The translations under genes and the position numbers were made by a program. Positions 1 to 8,278 of a stretch of DNA of 11,786 bases are shown here, in pieces (the stretch's first letter is position 1; every line of letters starts with the position of its first letter). The DNA comes from UBA7396 sp034675265. GTDB taxonomy: Bacteria; Patescibacteriota; Gracilibacteria; BD1-5; UBA6164. Where the stretch lies: the NCBI GenBank assembly GCA_034675265.1, contig JAUCDK010000031.1:1-11786 (forward strand), given 5' to 3'. The notes below the pieces were generated by a model. The model was not told where the DNA came from. It ran no database searches and was given only the letters and a program-made list of their open reading frames with translations.

Positions 1-231
1 TTATTTCCAAGAAATAGCATTTACTGGACAAGCTTGAATACTATCATCAACAGATAAATTTTCATAACTTGAAAGTTCTTTTACTACACTCAAACCATCA
101 TCATTTAAATCATATACATCTGGACAAATAGCTACACAAGCACTACATCCAATACAAGTTTCATTTACATACGGAGCTCTAATTCAAGCTGAACTTAATT
201 TTTCTCTTTGTTCTTCTGATAATAATGACAT
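1..231 (-). CDS. Ferredoxin, single [4Fe-4S] cluster
   Basis: A 76-residue soluble electron carrier of the small bacterial ferredoxin family. Four cysteines fit a single-cluster ferredoxin: C26, C29 and C32 (CIGCSAC) plus C68 in the C-terminal CPVNAI segment. C36 (in VAICP) is the leftover position that serves the second cluster in two-cluster relatives; the other second-cluster cysteines are absent. The middle is acidic (YDLNDDG), as usual in this family. Residue 16 is TGA, read as Gly. The gene starts at ATG on the reverse strand at 231 and ends at the TAA at the window's left edge. No redox partner gene is visible, so the pathway it feeds is unknown. Confidence 0.9.
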
Positions 232-240
232 ATTAACGAT

Positions 241-255
241 ATTATAAATATTATA
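241..255 (-). promoter_or_regulatory. Candidate -10 boxes for the ferredoxin gene
   Basis: Two perfect TATAAT hexamers on the reverse strand (255-250 and 246-241) lie 19 and 10 bases upstream of the ATG at 231. Neither has a good -35 at 17 bases. If the nearer box is used, the transcript would start about 3-4 bases before the ATG, nearly leaderless. In such AT-rich DNA TATAAT also occurs by chance. Confidence 0.35.
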
Positions 256-331
256 AAGAGTGATAAAAAAATAGATTTATTTATTTAAACTCAAAAAAAT
301 CCGCGTTAAGGTTAGATAGATGTTTTTTGTA

Positions 332-440
332 TTCCTTTATTAATAAGGATTTAGAAAGCTCCGATAAAACTTCTGAAAAAATACATTCTCATGATTTTAC
401 CTTCTCAGAAACTTTCAAATAATTTTTCTTTTGTAAGGAA
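332..440. ncRNA. Possible folded RNA (nested stems)
   Basis: Three nested inverted repeats could stack into one long hairpin: 332-337 with 435-440 (TTCCTT/AAGGAA), 354-358 with 412-416 (GAAAG/CTTTC) and 371-376 with 405-410 (TTCTGA/TCAGAA). An asymmetric internal loop and a larger lower bubble separate them. A rod with a central bubble is loosely like 6S RNA, but no 6S sequence hallmark is seen. A TATAAT on the reverse strand near 444-449 would suggest reverse-strand transcription. The stems are short and have no compensatory evidence, and 333-337 can also pair locally with 345-349. This is a weak candidate only. Confidence 0.2.
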
Positions 441-542
441 AAAAATTATATCGTATCAAAGACCATTAAAACAGACTTGAATTTCATTATAATAATTTAT
501 TCAATAAATTCAATAAAAATTTTATTTTTTCATACATTTTTA

Positions 543-548
543 TATAAT
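543..548 (+). promoter_or_regulatory. Candidate -10 box for ybeY
   Basis: TATAAT lies 29 bases upstream of the ybeY ATG. A second TATAAT is at 488-493. No convincing -35 lies 16-18 bases upstream of either, so the assignment rests on the hexamer and position alone. Confidence 0.3.
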
Positions 549-577
549 AAAACAAATTTAGATTTTTATCTTAAAAC

Positions 578-1027
578 ATGTTTCAATTTAACTTCATTTC
601 TCCACATAATTTTCCTATTGATACAAAAATAGTAGAACAAATTTTTTCAACAACTGAAAAAGAAGTTTCTTTTCCTCAAAAAGGACAAATTAATATTGTT
701 TTTGTCAGTTCATCTGAAATCCAAAATTTAAATAAAACCTACAGAAATAAAGATAGTTCGACTGATGTTTTAAGTTTTCATTATTTTGAAGATTTTTCTC
801 ATCTTTGAAATGAAGACATTGCTTGAGAACTTATTTTTTGTGAAGAAAAAATTATCTCTCAGGCAAAAGAATACGCTTTAGGTGAAGAATGAGAATTTTA
901 TAAATTACTTATTCATTCTCTTTTACATATTCTTTGATATGATCATGAAGAGGATGATGAATATGAAATTATGCAAGAAATCGAAAATAAAATCGCTTTA
1001 GAAATTTTTTGAAAACATTTAAGCTAA
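578..1027 (+). CDS. ybeY: YbeY endoribonuclease (rRNA maturation)
   Basis: A 149-residue metal-dependent single-strand endoribonuclease of the UPF0054/YbeY family, which acts in 16S rRNA 3'-end maturation and ribosome quality control in the cytoplasm. The family signature is intact at residues 113-123 (HSLLHILGYDH), giving the three zinc-binding histidines H113, H117 and H123. An upstream segment at about 78-88 (NEDIAGELIFC) matches the family's GDIxI strand, and STDVLSF at 61-67 matches the conserved TDVLSF. Five TGA codons are read as Gly (77, 83, 105, 120, 145). G120 sits in the invariant GYDH motif and is one of the best proofs of recoding here. The length is normal for the family. The ATG at 578 has no Shine-Dalgarno sequence. 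Confidence 0.95.
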
Positions 1028-1041
1028 TTTTTTCTAAAAAT

Positions 1042-1070
1042 TTGATTAAAAATAAAAAAAATGATAAAAT
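1042..1070 (+). promoter_or_regulatory. Candidate promoter of the T4SS-like cluster
   Basis: TTGATT (1042-1047) and TAAAAT (1065-1070) are separated by exactly 17 bases, a good match to a housekeeping sigma-70-type promoter. It lies in the ybeY-prgI gap, 30 bases upstream of the ATG at 1100. It would give a transcript with a leader of about 23 bases covering the four genes to 3111. Confidence 0.45.
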
Positions 1071-1099
1071 AACAAAAAGATTATTTTTAATACTCGTAT

Positions 1100-1516
1100 A
1101 TGCAATATAAAATTCCTGTACAAATTGAAAATGAAGATCCAATACTTCTCTGACTCAGTTTAAAACAACTCTGAATTATTATGTGAGGTTTTTGAATCGC
1201 CTACTGACTTTTTAAATCCCTTGAACCAAGTACTGGTGCTGAAATTGCTGCAATTCCTGCTATTTTTATTGTTGCTGTAACTCTTTTTGTCGCACTTTTT
1301 AAACAATACGAAATGACATTTCTTCCTTTTATTCTTGCTATTTTAAGATTTAATATAAACTTTAAAGAAAGATCTTGGAAATCTTGAATAGATAGTTTTT
1401 CTGCTCTTGATATTGGAATTATCGTACAATCAGATACAAAAAAAGAAGATATAGTAGATATGAAAACAAAAGCTGAAAAAATTCAATCTCTGGAAGATAA
1501 TTTACTAAAAATATAA
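1100..1516 (+). CDS. PrgI-family T4SS membrane protein
   Basis: A 138-residue inner-membrane protein that resembles the PrgI family (PF12666), which occurs beside VirB4-type ATPases in Gram-positive and CPR type IV secretion loci and is thought to be a VirB3-like part of the translocation channel. The family opening is visible: MQYKIPVQIENEDPILLGLS, then two hydrophobic helices at about 24-41 and 49-67. A conserved-looking LRFNIN segment follows, then a lysine/acid-rich cytoplasmic tail to the TAA. TGA = Gly is dense in the first helix (residues 18, 25, 29, 32, 36), while the one Trp near residue 92 is TGG. It is followed after 30 bases by a TraC-like gene, the usual partner order, which supports the call. 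Confidence 0.8.
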
Positions 1517-1546
1517 TATTAATTTCTACTTGTTAAACATAAATAT

Positions 1547-2254
1547 ATGCCAGTAAAAGCAAATAAAAAACAAATTCCTGATTCTTCAACTCAAAGATAT
1601 CTTCCTTTTTCTCAAATTAGGGATAATATTGTTATTATGAAAGATAATTCAGCAAGAATCGTTTTACAATGTTCAACTATCAATTTTTTACTCAAAAGTA
1701 TTGAAGAACAAGATGCTATTATTATGAGTTTTCAAAGATTTTTGAATTCTATTGATTTTCCAATTCAAATTTTAGTCCGTTCTACAAAACTTGATATCGA
1801 AACTTATATTTGAAAATTAAATACTCTTGCTATTAAACAAACAAATCCTCTTCTTCAAAATCAAACATACGAATATATAGAATATTTAAAAAAACTTATC
1901 GAAGTAGCTCAAATTATGAAAAAAGAATTTTATATTGTAGTTGCAGTTGATAGTGAATGAGATACCAGTGTAAGAGATCTAAGTTTACTTGGAAAATTTA
2001 AAAATTTTTGGGCATCTATAAATGGACAAGATGATTTATTAAAAGTAAAATCACAAATAAAAACCCTCTCAAAACATAAAAAATCTCTTGCTACTAGAGT
2101 AAATGCAATAAAAACAAGTTTAGAATCTATTTGAATTAGAGCAACAGAATTAGAAAAAACACAATTAGTAAAATTTTTAAGTGAATATTATAATCCAACT
2201 CTTGATAGTTTTCATAATGTAAAAACTGATATTGAAAATTATAATTTAGTATAG
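1547..2254 (+). CDS. TraC/VirB4 N-terminal-domain-like protein, no ATPase
   Basis: A 235-residue protein that resembles the N-terminal domain of TraC/VirB4 conjugation ATPases as found in stand-alone form in CPR genomes. The recognisable stretch is at about residues 14-85: STQRYLPFSQIRD, then a strand pair IVIMKDNSARIVLQCSTINF, then EQDAIIMSFQRFLNSIDFP and ILVRSTKLDI. This is the mixed alpha/beta domain that precedes the motor in VirB4. No Walker A or B motif follows; the rest (about 100-235) is helical and lysine-rich with coiled-coil character. It cannot hydrolyse ATP alone and probably docks a separate ATPase or the PrgI-like protein. It ends with TAG. I infer the role from family and context; the domain match is moderately secure. 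Confidence 0.72.
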
Positions 2255-2290
2255 TAAAATTTTTTACTTTTATATTTTAGCTCTCCATAT

Positions 2291-2644
2291 ATGAAAAAAA
2301 TAAAATATATCATTTTTTGAATACTTCTCTCATTTCATGCAAATTTATATGCTGGAGATACTTGAGTTTTAGAATGAGTTGGTAGTGTAGAAAAAATAAG
2401 AAGATGAGAAATTAGTAGCCAAGATATTCCTAAAATTCTTCAATGAGCAACTGATTATTTAATGGGTTTTGCTGCAACAATTGCTATTATTTTTATTATT
2501 ATTTGAGCCTATAAAGTAGCTCTTTGAAGTTTGTCTTGAGATAAATCAGACTGAAAAAAAACAATTTTTCTTGCACTTGGTTGATTTGTTTTAGCAAGTG
2601 TAAGTTGGTTAATCTTAAAATTAGTAATTGATAATTTTTCTTAA
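2291..2644 (+). CDS. VirB2-like pilin / small T4SS membrane subunit
   Basis: A 117-residue protein with the layout of VirB2/TrbC-type pilins. It has a Sec signal peptide (MKKIKYIIFGILLSFHANLYA, likely cleaved before GDTG), a short exported segment, and two hydrophobic helices at about 61-78 and 93-114. A glycine/lysine cytoplasmic hairpin (LSGDKSDGKK) joins the helices. In VirB2 relatives the mature protein polymerises into the secretion pilus or lines the channel. The gene sits between the TraC-like gene (36-base gap) and a tightly joined downstream gene (2 bases between stop and start), which supports a secretion role. Eleven or so glycines are TGA. Sequence alone cannot separate a true pilin from another two-helix T4SS subunit. 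Confidence 0.68.
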
Positions 2645-2646
2645 AA

Positions 2647-3111
2647 ATGAATAGTGATATTTTATACTCTTGGTCATTTTCAAATGATAAAAATAGAGGA
2701 AGTTTATGGTATGTGATAGCTCTTTCAATCGTGATTGGATTGGTGGTTTGGTGATTTTTATCTCGTCAATATCCACTGAGTTTTTTAGTTATATTAATAG
2801 CTTGAGTATATTTTTTTATCGAAAATAACTCTGATGAAGTTACTCATATTTATCTTACTCATCTTTGATTAAAATTGAACAATATATTTTATGATTATTC
2901 AAAAATTGCTTCTTATACTCTTATATATAATGATGAACAAGCAGTTATTTTAAGAATTACTTTAATAAAAAAATGATTAAAATATATAGATTTAACCATC
3001 AATAACGAAATTGCACTTATATTAAAAGAAATTCTTCCAAATTATATCAGAGAAGATGAAAAAGGAGAATTAAGTTTCACTGATAAATTGATTCAAATAT
3101 TGAAGTTGTAA
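2647..3111 (+). CDS. Two-helix membrane protein, PH-like C-terminal domain
   Basis: A 154-residue protein I do not recognise by name. Residues 1-20 are polar (YSWSFSNDKNRG). Two adjacent hydrophobic helices (about 21-40 and 43-60) form a hairpin, followed by a cytoplasmic domain of roughly 95 residues with alternating strands (LKLNNIFYDY, SYTLIYND, AVILRITLI, KYIDLTI) and a final helix (IALILKEILPNYI). This looks like the membrane-hairpin plus bacterial PH-like domain proteins common in CPR genomes. The ATG follows the pilin stop by two bases, so the two are surely co-translated. A terminator starts 16 bases after its stop, making it the last gene of the cluster. Its function is unknown; membrane scaffolding is a guess. 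Confidence 0.6.
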
Positions 3112-3126
3112 AATAAAATTTTTTCA

Positions 3127-3132
3127 TATAAT
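3127..3132 (+). promoter_or_regulatory. Candidate -10 box for rimO inside the terminator
   Basis: A perfect TATAAT overlaps the 5' arm of the terminator hairpin. Possible -35 boxes are TTGTAA (3106-3111, spacer 15) and TTGAAG (3100-3105, spacer 21); neither spacing is ideal. Transcription from here would begin near the hairpin loop (about 3139), so the rimO message would escape the terminator and carry a leader of about 20 bases. Confidence 0.35.
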
Positions 3133-3160
3133 AAGCTAACTATAGCTTATTATTTTTTTT
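3128..3160 (+). terminator. Rho-independent terminator after the T4SS-like cluster
   Basis: An 11-bp perfect stem (3128-3138 with 3143-3153; core AATAAGCTA/TAGCTTATT) with a four-base loop is followed by a T-tract at 3153-3160. The rimO ATG begins at the next base. Confidence 0.8.
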
Positions 3161-4525
3161 ATGAAAACATTTTATTTTTCTTCTATAAATCTTGGATGTT
3201 CAAAAAATCTTGTAGATTTAGAATTTATGATTGGAAATATTTTTAATTTATCTCACGAAGTTGATATAGAGTTTTTTACTGATCCTGATGAGGAAGAAGT
3301 AGAATATCTTATTATAAATACTTGTTGATTTTTATCAAGCTCAAGACAAGAAGCTGAAAATCTTATCAAAGAATACGATGATAAATGAAAAAAAATTATT
3401 GTAATGTGATGTTATACTGAAGTAAAAGATGACGATTTTTTATCAAAATTAAAAAATCTTTACGCAGTTATTCCTCACAATGAAAGTAAAAACCTTGACC
3501 TTATTTTCAAATCACCTTCACTTCAAACGTTAAAAAGTAAATTAGCATGAGTAAAACAAGACAAATTAAGAAATTTCTTAAAAAATATTTGATGAGATAA
3601 TATTTCCTCAAAAGCTTTTGTTTGGCAATCAAATGATGTAAGAGCATATTTAAATGCTGATTATGGATATGAATATCTAAAGATTTCTGAATGATGTGAT
3701 AATAATTGTACATTTTGTATCATTCCAAACATCAGAGGAAGACAAAAATCAAGAAGTATTGAAGATATTATCAGTGAAGTAAAAATCATGATTAATTCTT
3801 GAATTAAAGAAATTCAAATTATTTCTCAAGACCTTACAAGATATGGAACTGATTTATATAAAGAAGCAAAACTGGTTGATTTACTTGAAGAAATAGACAA
3901 ATTAGAATGAGATTTTAAATATAGAATTTATTATCTTTATCCAGATATTTTAACTTTTTCTCATTTAGAAAGACTCGCAAAACTTAAAAAAATGCTTCCT
4001 TATTTTGATATTCCATTTCAACATATTTCTCCAAAAATATTAAAACTTATGGGAAGATTTTATAATGAAGAACACATTTATACAGTTCTTGATTTTATTA
4101 AAAACAACTTCAAAAATGCTTTTATTCATACAAATTTTATTGTTTGATTTCCTGGAGAAGATGAAAGTGATTTTGCAAAATTAAAAAATTTTGCAAAAAA
4201 ATATCAATTTGATAGCGTGTCAATGTTTGGATATCACGATGAAGTTTTAGCAACTTCTTCAAAATTACCAAATAAAGTAGATGATAGAACTATTCAAGAA
4301 AGAGTTTGAGAATTAAGAGAAATATTAGAAGAAATTTATGATGAAAAATATGAAAAAAGAGTAAAAAATGTTCAAGTTTGATTTATTCATGAAGTATGAG
4401 AAAATAAACTTGCTGTAAGACCAGAGATGCATGCTCCTGAAGTTGATGATCTTGATTATATAAAAAGTTCTCAAGTTATATCAGGAAATATTTGAATTTG
4501 AGAAAAAATTGAGTATAAATTATAA
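3161..4525 (+). CDS. rimO: RimO, ribosomal protein S12 methylthiotransferase
   Basis: A 454-residue radical-SAM enzyme that methylthiolates the conserved aspartate of ribosomal protein S12. Three domains are visible. The UPF0004 domain opens with LGCSKNLVDLE, the RimO rather than MiaB signature; its cluster cysteines are C13, C55 and C84. The radical-SAM domain has C179-x3-C183-x2-C186 (GCDNNCTFC) followed by IIPNIRGRQKSRSIEDI, and further on FDIPFQHISPKILKLMGR and FIVGFPGE. A C-terminal TRAM domain (about 390-454) contains AVRPEMHAPEVDDLDYI, again RimO-like. TGA encodes the glycines next to C55, C84 and C179. The length is normal. The start directly abuts the upstream T-tract, with no Shine-Dalgarno. 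A four-gene run with short gaps follows. Confidence 0.95.
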
Positions 4526-4549
4526 AATTTATTTTTTAAATATTTATTT

Positions 4550-4945
4550 ATGAAAATACTTTTTTCAATATTATTAAATGCTTCTATACTTTTTATAATT
4601 GCATTTCTTCTAAATAATGAAAGCTATCCAAATGCTGTTGTTGTTTTACCAGCTTGATTTGATGCTTGGAAGACCTACCTTCTTGGATGAGTGGTACTTG
4701 GATTACTTAATGTCTTTGTAAAGCCAATATTAAAATTGATGTGACTTCCTCTTTTCTTTATATATCCAATTGTTACTCTTTTAATAAATGCTTTTTTACT
4801 TTGGTTACTTTCAAAAGCAATAAATGATATTTTAGCTCTTCCTGGAATGACTTTTGAGATTAACGGTGGAGTGAATTTCACAATTGCTGTTGCAATTTTT
4901 ACAATTCTGAATATTGTATATTCGATATTATTTTCTAAAAAATAA
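4550..4945 (+). CDS. YvlD-type / phage holin family 4 membrane protein
   Basis: A 131-residue integral membrane protein of the family called phage holin family 4 (PF04020), which includes Bacillus YvlD. Its members are chromosomal, and a real holin role is doubtful. The family core is present: GLLNVFVKPILKLMGLPL at about 49-66, preceded by a first helix (1-21) and followed by a helix at about 67-85 and a last helix at 110-128. The exported loop before it contains INGGVNF. The length matches the family. It lies 24 bases after rimO and 3 bases before secG, so it is part of this transcription unit and may be tied to envelope stress or export. Its function is unproven. Confidence 0.8.
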
Positions 4946-4948
4946 AAA

Positions 4949-5167
4949 ATGATTACTCTTTTAACTATTACACAAATTATTATTTCTGTATTACTTATCA
5001 TAGTTGTTTTAATTCAAAATAAAAATGTTTCACTTAATCTTTCAAGTATGGGAGGTGGTATGTGACCAGTTACAAAAAGATGATGAGAAAAAGTATTACA
5101 TATTACTACTATAGTACTTTGAACACTATTTGCTATAAATTCTTTAGTATTTTTCTTCATCAGATAG
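4949..5167 (+). CDS. secG: SecG, preprotein translocase subunit
   Basis: A 72-residue subunit of the SecYEG translocon. It has two helices (about 4-23 and 51-71) joined by a glycine-rich cytoplasmic loop. Family marks are VLIQ at 20-23, SMGGGMG at 33-39, and RGGEKVLH at 44-51, followed by TTIVLGTLFAINSL. Glycines 39, 45 and 46 in the loop are TGA codons. The length is typical of short bacterial SecG. It starts 3 bases after the preceding gene and ends with TAG. Standard-code annotation would miss it, since TGA breaks it at residue 39. Confidence 0.9.
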
Positions 5168-5203
5168 TCTTAAGATAGGGAAAATTATAACTATAAATAG
5201 AAT

Positions 5204-7345
5204 ATGAATAAAGAAAACATAAATAGGTTAAAAAGATACTTATTTCTTATAAGTGTGTTTTTTTCGTTCGTTATTTGATGACATATTATATATGTATACC
5301 TCTACGATGAAGCAAAAGAATTTCCAGTAACGGGATGAAGTGTTTCTGAATGAATTATTTGAGATTTTCCACATCTCAATCCTCTTGTTATGAGTAGTGA
5401 TTATGATAAAAATATTATTTATCTCTTATATAGATCACTGCTTACTTTTGATTATCAAAAAAATGAAGTTACTTCTGATTTAGCAAATTGTAATATAAAA
5501 AATCTTTGATACATTGAATGTTTTTTAAAAGATGATATTTTTTGGTCAAATGGAGAAAAAATTACTGCTGATGATGTTATAGCAACCTACAATATTCTCA
5601 AAAATTCAGATATTAATAATACGCTTTGAGCGCTTATTAAAGATACTACTATAGAAAATAGAGCCTGAGTAATTACTTTTTCTAATAAAGTAAAAGACAT
5701 CAGTTTTTTAACTGCGCTTTTTCAACCAATCGTAGCAAAAAATGTACTTGATAATATCGGGAATAAAGAACTATATGGAAAATTTAATCCTATTGATGGA
5801 TTGTATTCTTGACCATATATGGTAGAAACAGTAAGTTATGATGATAGTTTATGAATTCAAAAACTTATTCTTACTAAAAATGATTATTATAAAGAAAAGG
5901 AAGTTCTGATTGCAAAATATATTTATAAAATATTTAAAGATCAAAATCATCTCTTAAAACATAAAGATTTAATTAATATATTTTTTGATAAAAATAAAAT
6001 TATTGGTGATAGTTTACCAAGATTAGGGAAAAATTCTTACTTTTTAAACCAATATAATGCTCTTTTTATCAATGAAGAAAGAATAAAAAGTACTGAATTA
6101 AGAAATTTTATTCTTGGTAAAATTGATGCAAATAATATTGTTAAAAATCTTTGAAAATCATACAAAGAAATAAATAGTATATTTTTAACTGACATTTGAA
6201 ATCAAAAAACTGAAATTAAAAATTCAAATATTGAAAATATCATTAAAGAAATGTGATATTACAAAAAAGACTATTTAGCAAATATAATGGTTGAAGAAAA
6301 TAAACAAAAAAATCAAACTGAAAAAATTGAAAATACAAATTTAACATATATTACCTCTCCTTCTTCAAAAAAATATGCATTTGAAAATGAAAATAATATT
6401 TTAATTGAGGGGAAAATAAACTCAAAAACTCCAGATGAGATTTATATTAATGAATATAAACTTACTGCTTATAAAAAGGGAGAATCTGTATTTTATTATA
6501 GACTCAGAACCGATTTTAATAATCTTAATGCTTGAGTAAATACTTATAAAGTATATTTTGTTACAAATGGAAAAAAAGAGTTAGTAGAAGAGTTTGTGAT
6601 AACTTATAGTTCTGATAAAGCAAAACTTCAAAAACTTGAAAAAGAGTTCAATGAAAAATTAGAAGCATCTCAAAAGGAAGAACCTATCAATATTGATGAA
6701 ACCAATAAACAAAAAATTCTTGCCCTTCAAGATAATGCATTTTATGATAAAGATTTAAATAAACTTGTTTTTAGAATATATTATATTGAAAATAGAGAAG
6801 AATTAGTAGGTGTAGTAAACATTATTAAAAATCTTTTAGAAAGTTATTCTATTTGAATAGAAGCACTTCCTATTTCTATTACCGATTTAAATAAAAAAAT
6901 TATTTCTGAAGAAAAAGATTATGATATGATTGTAGTTTGATTAGATTTAGGGTATTTCCCTTTTCATCTTTATCCATACTTCCATTCAAGTCAAGCAAAA
7001 TGAGGATATAATTTTTCAAATATAAAAAACTTAAATCTTGATATTTTATTAGAAGAACTAAAATCTAATGTTCTTTCAAAAGAAAAAACAAAAGAATTAG
7101 AAGAAAAAGCAAATGAAATATTTTTAGAAAAACAAGTTGTAAAACCTATTTATACCAAAGAAAGTAGCGTACTCATTGATAATAATATAAAAAAATTCTC
7201 TCTTCCTACAAATGTAGCAAGTGATTTAGCAGTGATTGATAGTATTTTACAATCATATGTAAGTAGTGAAAAGAGTATTGATTTTTCTGAGAAAAATCTT
7301 TGAGGCTTTGTTAGTTTTTTAAAAAAAGTTTTTTTCAATGAATAA
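5204..7345 (+). CDS. Membrane-anchored SBP_bac_5-type protein with inserted Ig-like domain
   Basis: A 713-residue protein related to extracellular solute-binding family 5 (oligopeptide/nickel-type ABC receptors). An N-terminal K/R-rich stretch and one helix (12-34, no lipobox cysteine) suggest an uncleaved anchor. SBP marks follow: FPHLNPL (55-61), LLYRSLLTFD, FWSNGEKITADDVIATY (113-129), IDGLYSGPYMVE, and NALFINEERIKSTELRNF. From about 370 to 475 the receptor fold is interrupted by a beta-rich unit (YITSPSSKKY, NNILIEGKINSKTPDEIYIN, AGVNTYKVYFV, FVITYS) that reads like a Big/Ig-type or glucodextranase-B-like domain, then a charged stretch. The receptor lobe resumes at about 518 (KLVFRIYYIEN, YDMIVVGLDLG, YFHSSQ, GGYNFSNIKNLNLDILLEEL). 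No permease or ATPase gene lies nearby. It overlaps the next gene by 8 bases. Solute is unknown; a non-transport role is possible. Confidence 0.75.
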
Positions 7346-8243
7346 AGATATCATTATAAAAGCTTGGGATTTAGTAAATCATGATACCAAAATAAAGAAG
7401 TTTTATTTTATTCCTGGGCTTATTTCAGTCATGTTTTTAATGGTTATCTTAGTATATCAAGTAATTTATACATATGTTGAATTATTTAATCAAAAAGATA
7501 AAGCATTAAGCATTATTTTAAATATTTTTCACTCTTGATATTTTACTGAAATTTTAATAATTTGAGGTATTTTTTTGCTTTTTTACATTATTATTATTCC
7601 AATATTTGAAGGCTCTCTTATATGGTATATTTCAAAAAAAGATACATTAGAAACAAAAGTAAGCATTACAGATAGTATTTCAAACTGAGTTTATAGATTT
7701 CTTCCTTTATTTGAATATGGAAATATATTCAGTCAATTCAAATTTTTAAGCATGGTAAATATTTATTTATTTTGTTTAAGGTTTCTTGGAATACAATATA
7801 TTATGCTTTTAAACTATGTGTTTATATTTTTACTTATTATTTCAACTATTATAAATATTTTATTTGTATATTGCAGATTTGAAATCGTATTAAATAATAA
7901 AAAAGCATTAGAATCTTTAAGTGGGTCAGCAAAAATTTCTATCCTTAATATTGCAACAACTGCAAGAATTTATTTTTTCTTATTTTTAGTAAATATTAGG
8001 GTAATTTTAAATTTTATCGTATTTTTATTTTTTCCAATTGTTATAGCAAGTGCAATTACTTACATAAGTACAAAAGTATATTTATTTATTACTGTTTGTA
8101 TTCTCAGTATTATTTTTATGGTTTTTATTGTTATTTTATGATATCTCTGATGAGTATTTGAAGTATTAAAAACCTCTGTTCGGTACAATGCTTATATAGA
8201 ATGAAAAAAGAAACTTGATGAAATAGAAAAAGAAGATAAATAA
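7338..8243 (+). CDS. Polytopic membrane protein, unknown function
   Basis: A 301-residue protein with about six predicted helices (roughly 22-48, 70-90, 138-152, 155-178, 214-240 and 246-275). A basic, acidic cytoplasmic tail ends it (YIEGKKKLDEIEKEDK). A loop segment, ALESLSGSAKIS, is loosely like the ALxxSW motif of YciC/DUF975-type membrane proteins. It lacks the EAA motif of ABC permeases, so I do not call it the permease for the upstream binding-like protein. Its ATG lies inside the last codons of the upstream gene (8-base overlap), which implies translational coupling and a joint function. The stop codon lies inside the shared terminator palindrome. Function unknown. Confidence 0.7.
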
Positions 8244-8278
8244 AAAAATAGCAGAATATATTCTGCTATTTTTTTATT
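8239..8278. terminator. Bidirectional terminator between convergent genes
   Basis: A perfect 40-base palindrome with core TAGCAGAA/TTCTGCTA is flanked by an A-tract on the left and a T-tract on the right, so it works as an intrinsic terminator from either side. The stop codons of both flanking genes, TAA at 8241-8243 (+) and TAG at 8268-8266 (-), lie within it. Confidence 0.9.

Larger units (their letters stand above)
232..577. other. Long intergenic gap between divergent genes
   Basis: This 346-base stretch lies between the ferredoxin gene (-) and ybeY (+), the only gene-free stretch of this size here. Its outer parts are A/T-rich with TATAAT boxes. The middle (about 300-480) is less extreme in composition, with CCGCG at 301-305, and holds the nested inverted repeats listed separately. 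Read with TGA = Gly it has two tiny open frames: 13 codons after an ATG on the reverse strand (about 392-351) and 33 codons from 391 on the forward strand. Neither resembles a known protein to me. No tRNA-like cloverleaf or GC-rich terminator is visible. Confidence 0.6.

Noticed and set aside
351..392. 13-codon open frame after an ATG on the reverse strand, preceded by GAGAAGG
   Set aside because: It is too short and resembles nothing known. No other gene here uses a Shine-Dalgarno-like start, so the purine run is probably chance.
391..492. 33-codon forward frame (TGA = Gly) with codons such as CAG, TCG and AGG that are rare in the neighbours
   Set aside because: With only two stop codons such frames arise often by chance. 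There is no family resemblance or visible start signal, though a gene relic cannot be excluded.
578..1027. Pseudogene or frameshifted ybeY (several in-frame TGA codons)
   Set aside because: All TGA codons fall at sensible glycine positions and the frame is otherwise intact, as in every other gene here.
1028..1060. Terminator between ybeY and the PrgI-like gene
   Set aside because: Only an A/T-only inverted repeat is present, without a GC core; it is more likely promoter DNA.
4550..4945. Prophage holin
   Set aside because: The family name is historical. No phage genes surround it, and chromosomal YvlD-type proteins share the same motif.
4675..5001. 108-codon reverse-strand open frame
   Set aside because: It lies opposite the YvlD-type and secG genes, whose forward frames carry recognisable family motifs; it is an antisense shadow.
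7338..8243. ABC transporter permease for the adjacent binding-like protein
   Set aside because: The EAA-loop motif of such permeases is absent and no ATPase gene follows.
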